Shown here: positions 25,320-33,298 of the stretch, one piece after another
How positions within the stretch are numbered: the stretch's first letter is position 1
Layout: each line of letters begins with the position of its first letter
NCBI RefSeq assembly: GCF_025770725.1
Contig: NZ_JANZKZ010000002.1
Span: 62,001-126,000 of the forward strand
DNA length: 64,000 nt
Reading direction: 5' to 3'
From: Sulfurospirillum oryzae
Lineage (GTDB): Bacteria; Campylobacterota; Campylobacteria; Campylobacterales; Sulfurospirillaceae
The notes under the pieces: model-generated
The model's input: the letters and a program-made list of their open reading frames with translations, nothing else
Databases searched by the model: none
Told to the model about the DNA's origin: nothing
Made by a program: the position numbers and the translations under genes

Positions 25320-26372
25320 TTAAAGTGTGCCTACAACACATGTGTTATTATAAAATTCGATGCCTTCTTGATTGGCATTAGCTATTTCACCTAGGCTTAA
25401 CATCCCCCAAATCATCGTCTCTTTTGGGTAGGGCTTTGCAATGGCTTTAACCTCTTGTTTAAACTCATTATCTAAAAAGCAAAAACGTGAAATACAATCA
25501 ACGAGTAATACCGATGAAATGCGTTCTTCTTCAATGCCATCACGGGAAATGTATGCTGCTTCTTGAGCGGCTTTGATGAGGTCTTCTTTTTCGCCTTTTA
25601 AGATCGATAAAACAGAGTTTGAGTCTAATTTACCGACTAAAACGATATTCTTGCCATCTGTGGTAACAGGTTCGCGGACAATAAAGTCTCTATTATAACG
25701 CACAATTCCCAGTGGATAACGTTGAGAAATCTTGAAAAACGGTGTGTTTTCAAAGCGCAAATCGCTATCTTTCTCAATCGCTTCTTTATAGATGCTAAAG
25801 GCATCTTTAAAGTTGATTTTTTCGACAACATTTTCATGACAATTCGTAGCAATAAACGGACCTACAAGAGATTTCCATCCATGCTTAACACCAATACCTA
25901 TGGAACTTGTAGAGGTAATAATAATGGCAGAATTCATATAAAAACGGTACATATCAAACATAATAGGCTCTTGGATAAGATTTGATGTCCCCGCTCCTCC
26001 ACCTATAAGTTTTGCCTTTGCTGGTAATTGAGAGTAAAATTCCTCTAAAAAGTCATCAATTTGTGTTGAAAATGCATCGACGATAGTGAAGATAGAGTTT
26101 GTATCGGGCGATGGAATAAATTGGCGTGGGGTATCCATATCGACAATTTGCATTGAAGTTGTGGGGCTGAGTTTTGCCGCAACAATGCCTTTTTCATACG
26201 TTTTACCTTTGAAAATAACCCTTGGGAAAATGGCTCCACACATAGATACATCTTGATGTTTTGGAATATCTAAAAATGGAGTTTCTTCCGCAATGAGGAG
26301 TAAATAAGAACCTTTTTCAAGCTTTTTGTTCAAATCCTCAATGCGCTTAAAAAAAGAGATACGTTCAAACAT
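25320..26372 (-). CDS. FIST domain sensory protein
   Basis: The 350-residue protein spans a FIST N domain (about residues 20-190, with LIGGGAGT) and a FIST C domain (about 200-340, with YPLGIV and the ending CVVGTL). FIST domains are proposed small-ligand sensors, often amino-acid-related, linked to histidine kinases and cyclic-di-GMP proteins. That matches its place 99 bases upstream of two kinases and an EAL protein. It has no transmitter of its own, so it probably passes a signal to the adjacent GAF-like kinase. Confidence 0.85.
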   Translation of the reverse strand: MFERISFFKRIEDLNKKLEKGSYLLLIAEETPFLDIPKHQDVSMCGAIFPRVIFKGKTYEKGIVAAKLSPTTSMQIVDMDTPRQFIPSPDTNSIFTIVDAFSTQIDDFLEEFYSQLPAKAKLIGGGAGTSNLIQEPIMFDMYRFYMNSAIIITSTSSIGIGVKHGWKSLVGPFIATNCHENVVEKINFKDAFSIYKEAIEKDSDLRFENTPFFKISQRYPLGIVRYNRDFIVREPVTTDGKNIVLVGKLDSNSVLSILKGEKEDLIKAAQEAAYISRDGIEEERISSVLLVDCISRFCFLDNEFKQEVKAIAKPYPKETMIWGMLSLGEIANANQEGIEFYNNTCVVGTL

Positions 26373-26508
26373 CGTCTTCTCCCAGATTTTGTTATGAGAA
26401 TTTTATACTACAAGTGTGACAAACGCGTTGTAAAAATAAATACAACTCCTTTGCAACACTTGCACGTTATGATTTTATTAACTAATCAAAGGTGAAGGAT
26501 GTGTATCG

Positions 26509-26910
26509 ATGGAAGAGATGCAACAACATTATATTAATACGCTGAATTATGCAGGGCATGGCGTATGGGACTGGAATACTATAACCAATGAGATCTTTTT
26601 TTCGCACCAATGGAAAAAAATGCTAGGTTATGAGCCAGAAGAGATTGCCAATAACCTAGAAGAGTGGCGCTCACGCATCCATCCTGATGATTTTAACCAA
26701 TGCCTCAATGAGCTTGCCGCTTTATTTAGTGGGCAGAATGAACGTTACCGTAATGAACATCGTATGCTTTGCAAAGATGGAACATATCGGTGGGTGCTTG
26801 ATCAAGGAAGTATCGTAGAGAAAAATGTAGATGGTATTCCTGTGCGTATCATTGGAACTTACACAGACATCGATGATCTAAGACGTGCTCTAGAAGAAAA
26901 AAACAGTTAA
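26509..26910 (+). CDS. Stand-alone PAS-domain protein (PAS fold-3 type)
   Basis: The whole 133-residue protein is one PAS domain: GVWDWNTITNEIFFS at the N-terminus, WRSRIHPDDF in the middle, EHRMLCKDGTYRWVLDQG and the closing RIIGTYTDIDD. No output domain is attached. AAGGAT precedes the ATG. It is divergent from the FIST gene and may act as a sensor subunit. It overlaps the convergent ybaK-like gene by 4 bases. Confidence 0.85.
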   Translation: MEEMQQHYINTLNYAGHGVWDWNTITNEIFFSHQWKKMLGYEPEEIANNLEEWRSRIHPDDFNQCLNELAALFSGQNERYRNEHRMLCKDGTYRWVLDQGSIVEKNVDGIPVRIIGTYTDIDDLRRALEEKNS

Positions 26911-27386
26911 GTTTTAATCAACGCTTCACATGTAGCTTTTGAAGCTTCAATGAGCGCATTAGGCGCAAGGCAGAGTTGTACACCTCTAAGACCTGCACTT
27001 ACATAAACTTTTGTATGCTCATGAATTGAGCTGTCGATGAAAGTAGGATAAACTTTTTTCATAGCCAGTGGCGAACAACCACCTCTGATATACCCCGTAA
27101 GTCCCAAAAGCTCTTTTACTGCAACTAACTCACAGCGTTTTACTTTGGCAACTCTGGCTAAGGCTTTTAGGTCGATTTCTGCTTCGGCTGGAATGCATGC
27201 AACAACGATATGCTTGGCATCGTCGCGTGCTACAAGTGTTTTAAAAACACATTTTGGATCAACGCCCAATGCTGCTGCGGCATGTGTCGCACTAAGATCT
27301 TCCTCATCCACTTCATACGAAGTCATCTCATAAGGAAGTTTTAACGTATCTAAAAAACGTGCTGCATTGGTTTTTTTTAGGCTCAT
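26907..27386 (-). CDS. ybaK: Cys-tRNA(Pro)/Cys-tRNA(Cys) deacylase YbaK/EbsC
   Basis: Editing hydrolase that removes cysteine wrongly attached to tRNA-Pro. The 159-residue protein fits the YbaK family: N-terminal helix, VFKTLVARDD near residue 47, the ...TGYIRGGCSPLAMKK signature near 111-125, and a C-terminal SAGLRGVQLCLAP. Length is normal. It overlaps the upstream membrane-protein gene by 4 bases. Confidence 0.93.
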   Translation of the reverse strand: MSLKKTNAARFLDTLKLPYEMTSYEVDEEDLSATHAAAALGVDPKCVFKTLVARDDAKHIVVACIPAEAEIDLKALARVAKVKRCELVAVKELLGLTGYIRGGCSPLAMKKVYPTFIDSSIHEHTKVYVSAGLRGVQLCLAPNALIEASKATCEALIKT

Positions 27387-27994
27387 TTCTCGACCTTTTT
27401 ATAGGTCGTTTTGACGCCTAAGAGATTGGTTTCGATGGTCTTATCGCCCGTGATGTAAAACGTAATGCCTGTGTTTGTTGCTGGGTCTATGACATTGATT
27501 TTGGTAGGATCGATGTCGTACTTCACCATCGTTGTAATATTAAGCGCTTGGATTTTGTCTTTAGTAAACTCAATGTCACCGACAGGTAAAAAGATATTTT
27601 TTCCTGTCGGTCGCCATTTCCCAATGAGAGGATTGGGTGTTTCACGTAAGGCAAAAACTAAAATAACAGATCCTATGAGTGCCGTAGCAATACCGAGAAC
27701 AATTTTGGGATGGTGTTTTGGATTCCAGTCGCGCTCTTTCATACATTGGCGCATTTTTTCTAAAACAGATTCTCTTGTAGCCGCTTGGTGCACTTCAACA
27801 CGTGGCTCTTGATACACTTTTTGTGATTCATACGCATTTTCTTCTTCAAGTTGACGGAAAAACTCATCTTCATCTTCTTGATTTAAAGGGTCTTTGAGGA
27901 CTTTCTTTTTATTTTTTTGGAGTTTGTCAGGGTCCATATAATCAAGCGTTTCATCTTCTTTGACTTCAAAAAATTTCATAAATTTAGAAAACAT
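27383..27994 (-). CDS. Uncharacterised single-pass membrane protein (paralogue A)
   Basis: The 203-residue protein has a long acidic/charged cytoplasmic N-terminus (1-100), one membrane helix (about 108-126), and an extracytoplasmic domain starting NPLIGKWRPTG and ending GVKTTYKKVEK. The last roughly 80 residues match those of the 28248-28574 product in order and in key residues (NPLxGKWR, a DIEFTK/EIEFDR strand, the VKYDI/VTYDV strand, G-x-KTxYKxV), so the two are paralogues. Function unknown; the compact beta-rich C-domain with a conserved GKWR resembles small lipocalin-like or DUF domains. Co-translated with ybaK. Confidence 0.75.
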   Translation of the reverse strand: MFSKFMKFFEVKEDETLDYMDPDKLQKNKKKVLKDPLNQEDEDEFFRQLEEENAYESQKVYQEPRVEVHQAATRESVLEKMRQCMKERDWNPKHHPKIVLGIATALIGSVILVFALRETPNPLIGKWRPTGKNIFLPVGDIEFTKDKIQALNITTMVKYDIDPTKINVIDPATNTGITFYITGDKTIETNLLGVKTTYKKVEK

Positions 27995-28074
27995 TGTTTG
28001 CCTTGTGTATTAATCTCTGTGTGGAAAAATTATAACATGAGATTCTTTTAAGGACGATGAGGGCGCGAAAAATC

Positions 28075-28086
28075 TTTACATGTAAA
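28075..28086. repeat. TTTACATGTAAA palindrome upstream of paralogue B
   Basis: Perfect copy in the divergent region between the two paralogous membrane-protein genes, about 25 bases upstream of a TGCTATAAT -10 box (28107-28115). Confidence 0.9.
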
Positions 28087-28106
28087 AGAAGGAGCAGGCT
28101 TTTAAA

Positions 28107-28115
28107 TGCTATAAT
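28107..28115 (+). promoter_or_regulatory. Extended -10 box TGCTATAAT
   Basis: A consensus extended -10 that would start transcription near 28122. That is within the open frame that extends the paralogue B gene upstream. Confidence 0.55.
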
Positions 28116-28247
28116 AATGGTAGAGCAATAAAATCCTGTAAAAGAGAACCTATCAAAACAAAACCCATAAAACCAAAATCAGCAACTAAAAAAGTAGCAC
28201 CAAGAGCACGAAGAGCTACGGCACAGAAGAGTCCTAAACGTTCCTCA

Positions 28248-28574
28248 TTGCTTTTAAATCTCTTAGCAAGCGCTCTTGTTATTTTTTTTGTAGCGTTTGG
28301 CATTAAATACGCCATAGACCATACGATCAATTACAATCCATTGCTTGGAAAGTGGAGGGCACAAACCGCTTTAGGGATTATGGAAATAGAGTTTGACCGT
28401 AGTAGCATCTCCTCTTTTGGCACCAAAAATCCTGTAACGTATGATGTTTCAGAAAACAAAGTCATTGTGATTGATGATACCATCAAAGTAGGTAATACCT
28501 ATAAAATTGTTGATGAAAATACCATTTCAACAGAAATAGGTGGATTTAAAACCGTTTATAAACGGGTGAAGTGA
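28248..28574 (+). CDS. Uncharacterised single-pass membrane protein (paralogue B), start uncertain
   Basis: From the TTG at 28248 the product has 108 residues: one membrane helix at the very N-terminus, then NPLLGKWRAQT and a domain ending GGFKTVYKRVK that parallels paralogue A. The TTG has no ribosome site. The frame stays open back to 28086 and encodes a strongly basic tail (IKTKPIKPKS, PRARRATAQK) fitting a cytoplasmic anchor, but contains no ATG, GTG or TTG. An ATG at 28117 in another frame would join this tail if one base were added near 28128. A frameshift or a non-standard start is therefore suspected. Confidence 0.6.
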   Translation: MLLNLLASALVIFFVAFGIKYAIDHTINYNPLLGKWRAQTALGIMEIEFDRSSISSFGTKNPVTYDVSENKVIVIDDTIKVGNTYKIVDENTISTEIGGFKTVYKRVK

Positions 28575-28580
28575 TATAAT
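28575..28580 (+). promoter_or_regulatory. -10 box TATAAT before the 28676 gene
   Basis: TATAAT overlapping the end of the paralogue B gene, giving a leader of roughly 90 bases for the next gene. Confidence 0.45.
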
Positions 28581-28675
28581 GGTCTGTTTTAAAAGAGTCG
28601 ACATAGGAAGTGATTGACTTCAAACTAAAATCCTAAGAGACAATTTGTATTTATACGAAAAACAAGGCCTTTACA

Positions 28676-29059
28676 ATGTTCCATAAAGAAAATAACACGC
28701 TCGACCTACTCGAACAATTCTCCCAAAATACTCAAAAAACGAATCATGCCGAAGATGATAAAAATAAAATCATGTTTCGAGAATTAGGGCAATTTATATC
28801 CAAAACGGATAAACGAGGAAGCAAGAGTAGTTTTGGTATAAGCACTTTGATTTGGTATGCAATCATTGCTGGTATTCTCTTTTTTGCATTCAGAGAAATA
28901 TTTTTTCTCAACCAAATCAATAATTTCTCAGATGTTATCTCGACAATCAATAAAGTGATTGTCGAGGGAACCAATACAGTAACGGAAACAATAACAGAAA
29001 TACAAAAAGCCGCCAATAAAGCTTCTCAAAATGCAAGTAATCAAAAAGAAGAGAGATAA
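28676..29059 (+). CDS. Hypothetical single-pass membrane protein
   Basis: The 127-residue protein has a polar, charged N-terminus, one hydrophobic helix (about 58-78, IWYAIIAGILFFAF), and a C-terminal amphipathic Thr/Ala/Asn-rich helix (TNTVTETITEIQKAANKASQ) that could form a coiled coil. No family is recognised. It stands alone between its own promoter and a hairpin. The ribosome site is poor, so the start is a best guess. Confidence 0.6.
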   Translation: MFHKENNTLDLLEQFSQNTQKTNHAEDDKNKIMFRELGQFISKTDKRGSKSSFGISTLIWYAIIAGILFFAFREIFFLNQINNFSDVISTINKVIVEGTNTVTETITEIQKAANKASQNASNQKEER

Positions 29060-29060
29060 T

Positions 29061-29089
29061 CGTCGATAAAAAAAGCCTTTCTATCGACG
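29061..29089. terminator. Hairpin between convergent genes
   Basis: CGTCGATA and TATCGACG form an 8-bp stem around an A-rich 13-base loop, just after the stop of the rightward gene and ahead of the convergent leftward one. Confidence 0.5.
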
Positions 29090-29120
29090 TAAGTGGTTAT
29101 TATAACTGAGGTAGAGTTTT

Positions 29121-29462
29121 TTATGGAACAGGTTGTATAACCACACTAAATGGCATGTTGTTGTGTTTTTGACTGGATTCTCCATGTATTGTAAAAGTGT
29201 TGTGAAGCTCGTCAAATTTATACTCTTGATAACGTTGTGAAAATCCCGTGTGGTACTTATGCGAATCGAACTCACCAATGGTAATGGTGTCAACGTATTC
29301 TGGATTGTTCATATAAAACGTAACGGTAGCGATGGAAGATTCTACAAGGTCATGGTTAATGTAGTAATTGACTAAAAATTTCTCTTTTCCAACACCTAAA
29401 TCATAAGTTATTTCATTTTTATCTAAAAATGCCTTCATCATTGCATTTGCTGTGTCGCCCAT
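29121..29462 (-). CDS. Hypothetical protein
   Basis: The 113-residue protein is rich in Tyr, Phe, His and Asp with alternating beta-strand patterns (FLVNYYIN, SIATVTFYMNN, NTFTIHGES). It has no signal peptide, membrane helix or cysteine. The ribosome site AAAAGGG precedes the ATG. I do not recognise the family. It ends with a Pro-rich IQPVP tail. Confidence 0.6.
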   Translation of the reverse strand: MGDTANAMMKAFLDKNEITYDLGVGKEKFLVNYYINHDLVESSIATVTFYMNNPEYVDTITIGEFDSHKYHTGFSQRYQEYKFDELHNTFTIHGESSQKHNNMPFSVVIQPVP

Positions 29463-29610
29463 TCAATCCCTTTTAACTTCATATTCTACAATTTTATATT
29501 TTCTCATTTGTATTTTATCTTAAAGATGATGATTAAGGTATGACATTTCAGAAACGATCAAAACTAAGTCGCTCATACGTGTGCATAAAGCTTTAACCAA
29601 ATCTAGTTTG

Positions 29611-30120
29611 CTATCGACACCATTTATTCATCGCATCAAAATTGATTGCCCAAAGACCTTTTTTCGCTTCTTTGGCACTTTTCAAATCTTTTTCAAGTTC
29701 GCCAGGGTAGGCAACTTTTTTATAGATGCACGCGTAACCATCTTTAATGATTTGAGATGAATAGTCTACTCCATCCTTACTTACGGTTGCTAGCATGCGT
29801 CCTGATTGATCTTTTTTGTCTGAGTCAACGACAACTTTGTCACCTTTTTTAAAAAACTTGGAAGCATACTCACTTGCCAATTTTCCTAATTCTTGTTCAT
29901 CTTTAGCCAAGATACCCGCTCTCTTGGCATCTTTTTCAAGCTTTGTACCACTGTTTTTTAGAGGTGTTTGTATGTAGAGCACTCTAACTTTTTCTTCTTT
30001 TTTATCTATCATTATATGAAAGACTTCGCCATCGGTGACTTTGGTTACGATTCCCGTACTTTCTGCTGCAAAAAGAGGTAGGGTTGAGAGCATAGAAGCA
30101 ATGACCAATTTTCTAAACAT
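29611..30120 (-). CDS. Secreted thermonuclease-family (SNase-like) protein
   Basis: About 169 residues starting with a Sec signal peptide (MFRKLVIASMLSTLPLFAA). The SNase-like fold begins at GIVTKVTDGEVFHIMI, with RVLYIQTP (the Asp/Arg of the classic catalytic site is partly replaced), QSGRMLATV and the ending KGLWAIN. In staphylococcal nuclease the catalytic set is Arg-Glu-Arg plus Ca-binding Asp; here QTPL stands in the usual D-x-P position, so nuclease activity is uncertain. The start at 30120 was chosen for the signal peptide. Confidence 0.8.
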   Translation of the reverse strand: MFRKLVIASMLSTLPLFAAESTGIVTKVTDGEVFHIMIDKKEEKVRVLYIQTPLKNSGTKLEKDAKRAGILAKDEQELGKLASEYASKFFKKGDKVVVDSDKKDQSGRMLATVSKDGVDYSSQIIKDGYACIYKKVAYPGELEKDLKSAKEAKKGLWAINFDAMNKWCR

Positions 30121-30157
30121 GCTATTCCTTTTGAAGGGTTGTTTTTTTCTTAAGCGG

Positions 30158-30163
30158 ATTATA
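30158..30163 (-). promoter_or_regulatory. Extended -10 box for the thermonuclease-like gene
   Basis: TGCTATAAT on the minus strand about 40 bases upstream of the start codon. Confidence 0.6.
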
Positions 30164-30265
30164 GCATTTTGGTACAAAGCTTGTGTTTTGAAAAGAAGAA
30201 ATCGATAAAAAAGTTAAATTGACTTTAGAAGTTTTATTTGTGGAAGTTAAGTAAATGAAGAAAAA

Positions 30266-30341
<76 letters not shown>

Positions 30342-30358
30342 ACGGAAGATGTAAAAGG

Positions 30359-30433
30359 TGGATGGGGTAAAGGGATTCGAACCCCTGAATGACTGGACCA
30401 AAACCAGTTGCCTTACCGCTTGGCTATACCCCA
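30359..30433 (-). tRNA. tRNA-Gln (anticodon UUG)
   Basis: The 75-nt cloverleaf has TGGGGTA/TACCCCA acceptor arms, anticodon loop TTTTGGT (anticodon TTG), T-arm GGTTCGAATCC and encoded CCA. It is 17 bases upstream of tRNA-fMet on the same strand and shares its promoter. Confidence 0.96.
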
Positions 30434-30452
30434 ATGCCTTTAACGAGGTGAA

Positions 30453-30481
30453 ATTATAGTCACTTTTAATTTGTTTGTCAA
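30453..30481 (-). promoter_or_regulatory. Consensus sigma-70 promoter of the tRNA-Gln/tRNA-fMet operon
   Basis: On the minus strand TTGACA (30476-30481) and TATAAT (30453-30458) are separated by exactly 17 bases. This is a perfect match and one of the few clear -35 boxes in the window. Confidence 0.85.
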
Positions 30482-30492
30482 GGGGAATTTAC

Positions 30493-30498
30493 TATAAT
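30493..30498 (+). promoter_or_regulatory. -10 box for ribBA
   Basis: TATAAT 27 bases upstream of the ribBA ATG. It is divergent from the tRNA promoter, and the two control regions abut. Confidence 0.6.
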
Positions 30499-30524
30499 CA
30501 ATGAAATAATTTTTTGGAGCGAAA

Positions 30525-31547
30525 ATGCCGATACAAAGAGTCAAACAAGCGATAGAAGATATCAAGCATGGCAAGATGGTAATGATGGTGGACGATGAAG
30601 ATAGGGAGAACGAGGGAGACCTTGTTTACGCTGCAACATTTTCAACTCCTGAGAAAGTTAACTTTATGGCTTCAGAGGCCAAAGGCTTGATTTGTGCTCC
30701 TGTCACCGAAGAGATTGCAAACCGTTTGGGACTCAATCCCATGGTGAAAAACAATGACTCTCAGCATGAGACAGCCTTCACCGTTTCAGTGGATGCACGT
30801 GTATGTACGACGGGTATTTCGGCTTATGAGCGTGACATTACGATCAAAATTCTTGCAGACTCACTCTCTCAACCTTCTGAGCTTGTAAAACCAGGTCATA
30901 TCTTCCCGCTAATAGCGCGTAAAGGAGGAACACTTGTTCGTACTGGGCACACAGAGGGGTCGGTTGATCTTTGCCGTTTAGCAGGGCTTTGTGAAGTTGC
31001 AGTCATCTGTGAAGTCATGAAAGAAGATGGACACATGGCACGTCGTGATGATCTTGATCTTTTTTGTAAAAAACACAACATTAATATTGTGTATATTTCT
31101 GATATTGTGGCGTATCGCATGCAGTCTGAATCATTGGTGCGTGAAATTTTTTCTTCCAATGTTCAGTTCTTTGGCGCGCAAACACGTAAGATTGATATGG
31201 TAGACCACGAAGGCAATCACCACATCGTCTATGCTTTTGGCGAGATTGGCAAAACAAGTGCCGTGAAGTTTCACCATATTTTGCCAGATAATGAGCTTTT
31301 TGCTGATGAACAAAAGTACCAAGGTATTTTAAAAGCGATTGAGTATCTTAAAAAGAACAATGGTGTTTTCATCTTTGTCGATAGCGAATACAGCACAAAC
31401 CAAGAATTACGTGAGTTTGGCATTGGGGCTCAAATTCTTAAAAAGCTGGGTATTGAAAATATTGATCTTATTTCGATTACAAAACATAAAGATTATGTTG
31501 GTCTTTCAGGCTTTGGGCTCAATATCAATCAAGAGATCGTTCTATAA
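30525..31547 (+). CDS. ribBA: 3,4-dihydroxy-2-butanone-4-phosphate synthase with degenerate GTP cyclohydrolase II domain
   Basis: The 340-residue protein supplies the four-carbon unit of riboflavin. The N-terminal RibB domain (1-200) is intact: DDEDRENEGDL, GISAYERD, RTGHTEGSVDLCRLAG and the MARRDDL region. The second half has the fold position of RibA, with FGEIG and GFGLNI remnants, but lacks the zinc-binding C-x10-C-x-C motif and catalytic residues. A separate true RibA is therefore expected elsewhere in the genome. Followed by a palindrome and the Kef gene. Confidence 0.9.
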   Translation: MPIQRVKQAIEDIKHGKMVMMVDDEDRENEGDLVYAATFSTPEKVNFMASEAKGLICAPVTEEIANRLGLNPMVKNNDSQHETAFTVSVDARVCTTGISAYERDITIKILADSLSQPSELVKPGHIFPLIARKGGTLVRTGHTEGSVDLCRLAGLCEVAVICEVMKEDGHMARRDDLDLFCKKHNINIVYISDIVAYRMQSESLVREIFSSNVQFFGAQTRKIDMVDHEGNHHIVYAFGEIGKTSAVKFHHILPDNELFADEQKYQGILKAIEYLKKNNGVFIFVDSEYSTNQELREFGIGAQILKKLGIENIDLISITKHKDYVGLSGFGLNINQEIVL

Positions 31548-31549
31548 TC

Positions 31550-31561
31550 TTTACATGTAAA
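31550..31561. repeat. TTTACATGTAAA palindrome upstream of the Kef-type gene
   Basis: Perfect copy 9 bases upstream of the antiporter start codon. Its end merges with the AAAGGGG ribosome-binding site. Confidence 0.9.
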
Positions 31562-31570
31562 GGGGTGTGA

Positions 31571-33262
31571 ATGGATTTTTTTCTTCTTTCATCACTCGTA
31601 CTTTTAGCTGTGACTGCCATTATGGTGACCATCTCCAAACATATAGGGCTTGGCTCCATCTTGGGGTTGCTTATTGCTGGAATTATTGTAGGACCTCACA
31701 CCCCAGGTCCTATCGTGACAAGCGAAGTGGAGAATCTACGCCATTTTACTGAATTTGGTGTGGTGTTACTGCTCTTTGTCATCGGTCTTGAGATGCAACC
31801 TTCCAAGCTTTGGTCGATGCGAAAAGAGGTTTTTGGCTTAGGCTCACTTCAAGTCATCGCCTCTGGCATTGTGCTGGGGCTTTATATGAATTTTTTTGTT
31901 GATCGTTTCAGTGTCGCAATGCTTTTAGGCTTCACGCTGGCTCTTTCTTCTACCGCGTTTGTTATGCAATTGTTACAAGAAAAAGGGGAGGTTGCCAGCG
32001 AGCATGGTAAAAGTGCTTTTGCGATTTTGCTCCTGCAAGATTTGGCGGTTGTTCCTCTTTTAGCCACGCTTCCTTGGCTTGCTCAAAGCCAAGAAAATAC
32101 GCAGAGTTCATGGATAGAAAGCATTGTAATGGTCATCTCAATGGTCGCATTGCTGATTGTTTTTGGACGTTATATTATTCCTAAAGCACTCGACAAAGTG
32201 GCAAAACAGCGCAATAAAGATGCCTTTTTACTTTTGACGTTACTGAGTGTTGTGCTCTCCGCATATTTGATGGATCATGCAGGGCTTTCAATGGCTCTGG
32301 GTGCGTTTTTGATGGGTATGTTTCTCTCCACTTCACGCTATAGCTATCAAATCGAGTCTAGTTTGGAGCCTTTTAAAGGCATCTTGATGAGTCTCTTTTT
32401 TATCGCCGTTGGCATGTCCATTGATTTTAAAGCTATTATGAATGATCCATTGGTTTTTTCTGAGCATGTGGTCATGATTTTGGTGCTAAAAGCGGTTGTT
32501 ATTTTTGGGTTGATGCTTGCCTTTGGTGCTTCAAAAAGTAATGCCATCAGATTGGCATTTTTGCTTAACCAAAGTGGCGAGTTTGGTTTTGTTCTTTTTG
32601 GCGCGGCTAAAGCGCTTGGAATTATCGACGATCAGCTCTTTGTTGTTGGCATTGGTGTTATTTCTATTAGTATGTTGGTAACGCCTGTGCTTTACAATTT
32701 TGGGTGTAAACTGGCTCATAAACTTACCAATGCCTCACCTTTTTCATACCTCCATGCTGATGAAGAGAGTGAACAAAAAGTGGTTATAGCTGGGTATGGC
32801 AATACGGGTAAAGTGATTGCAAAGATGCTTAAAAACAGCTCCATCCCGTTTATGGTTTTTGATGTAAACCCTACCGAAGTCGCCATCGGGCGCAATGAGG
32901 GCTTACCTGTTTTTTTCGGCGACATCACGGATTTAAAGCTACTCAACACCATCAAGCTGGAACAAGCTTCGATGATCATCGTTTCAATTGACCACAGTTT
33001 AAATGCCATCAAGGTTGTGAAGCACATTAAGGAGTACTATCCGCACATTAAGATTTTAGCACGTGCTTTAGACATCAAAGCGATGGATAAGCTTCTTTTA
33101 GCAGGGGCTAACTGGGTGATTGCTGAGACGCTTGAGAGTAGTATTCGAACAGGAGCAGAAGCGCTGAGTCTTATGGGATCTTCACCTGAGGAGATTCATA
33201 CGCTTTTAGAGGCTCTACGAAAAAACGAGTATGAGCTGATCCGTGAAATGACTAAGGGCTAA
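31571..33262 (+). CDS. Kef/CPA2-type cation:proton antiporter with RCK (TrkA-N) domain
   Basis: The 563-residue protein has about twelve membrane helices (1-385), with the CPA2 features GPHTPG near residue 40 and LLLQDLAVVP near 155. A cytoplasmic nucleotide-binding domain follows (VVIAGYGNTGKVIAKML, about residue 402 onward), which gates K+/H+ exchange in response to NAD(H) or glutathione adducts. It lies 23 bases after ribBA and 36 bases before the META lipoprotein, so the three may be one operon. Specific ion unknown; K+ is likely. Confidence 0.92.
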   Translation: MDFFLLSSLVLLAVTAIMVTISKHIGLGSILGLLIAGIIVGPHTPGPIVTSEVENLRHFTEFGVVLLLFVIGLEMQPSKLWSMRKEVFGLGSLQVIASGIVLGLYMNFFVDRFSVAMLLGFTLALSSTAFVMQLLQEKGEVASEHGKSAFAILLLQDLAVVPLLATLPWLAQSQENTQSSWIESIVMVISMVALLIVFGRYIIPKALDKVAKQRNKDAFLLLTLLSVVLSAYLMDHAGLSMALGAFLMGMFLSTSRYSYQIESSLEPFKGILMSLFFIAVGMSIDFKAIMNDPLVFSEHVVMILVLKAVVIFGLMLAFGASKSNAIRLAFLLNQSGEFGFVLFGAAKALGIIDDQLFVVGIGVISISMLVTPVLYNFGCKLAHKLTNASPFSYLHADEESEQKVVIAGYGNTGKVIAKMLKNSSIPFMVFDVNPTEVAIGRNEGLPVFFGDITDLKLLNTIKLEQASMIIVSIDHSLNAIKVVKHIKEYYPHIKILARALDIKAMDKLLLAGANWVIAETLESSIRTGAEALSLMGSSPEEIHTLLEALRKNEYELIREMTKG

Positions 33263-33268
33263 ATAATG

Positions 33269-33280
33269 TTTACATGTAAA
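33269..33280. repeat. TTTACATGTAAA palindrome upstream of the META lipoprotein gene
   Basis: Perfect copy 7 bases after the antiporter stop and 18 bases before the ATG at 33299, just upstream of the AAAGGAG ribosome site. Confidence 0.9.
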
Positions 33281-33298
33281 GATAGAAAGGAGCGTAGA

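Noticed and set aside
28109-28330. 73-codon minus-strand frame opposite the paralogue B gene
   Set aside because: It lies antisense to a frame with clear paralogy and a conserved domain, and it has no ribosome site.
30434-30524. FMN riboswitch before ribBA
   Set aside because: Only about 25 bases lie between the -10 box and the start codon, far too short.
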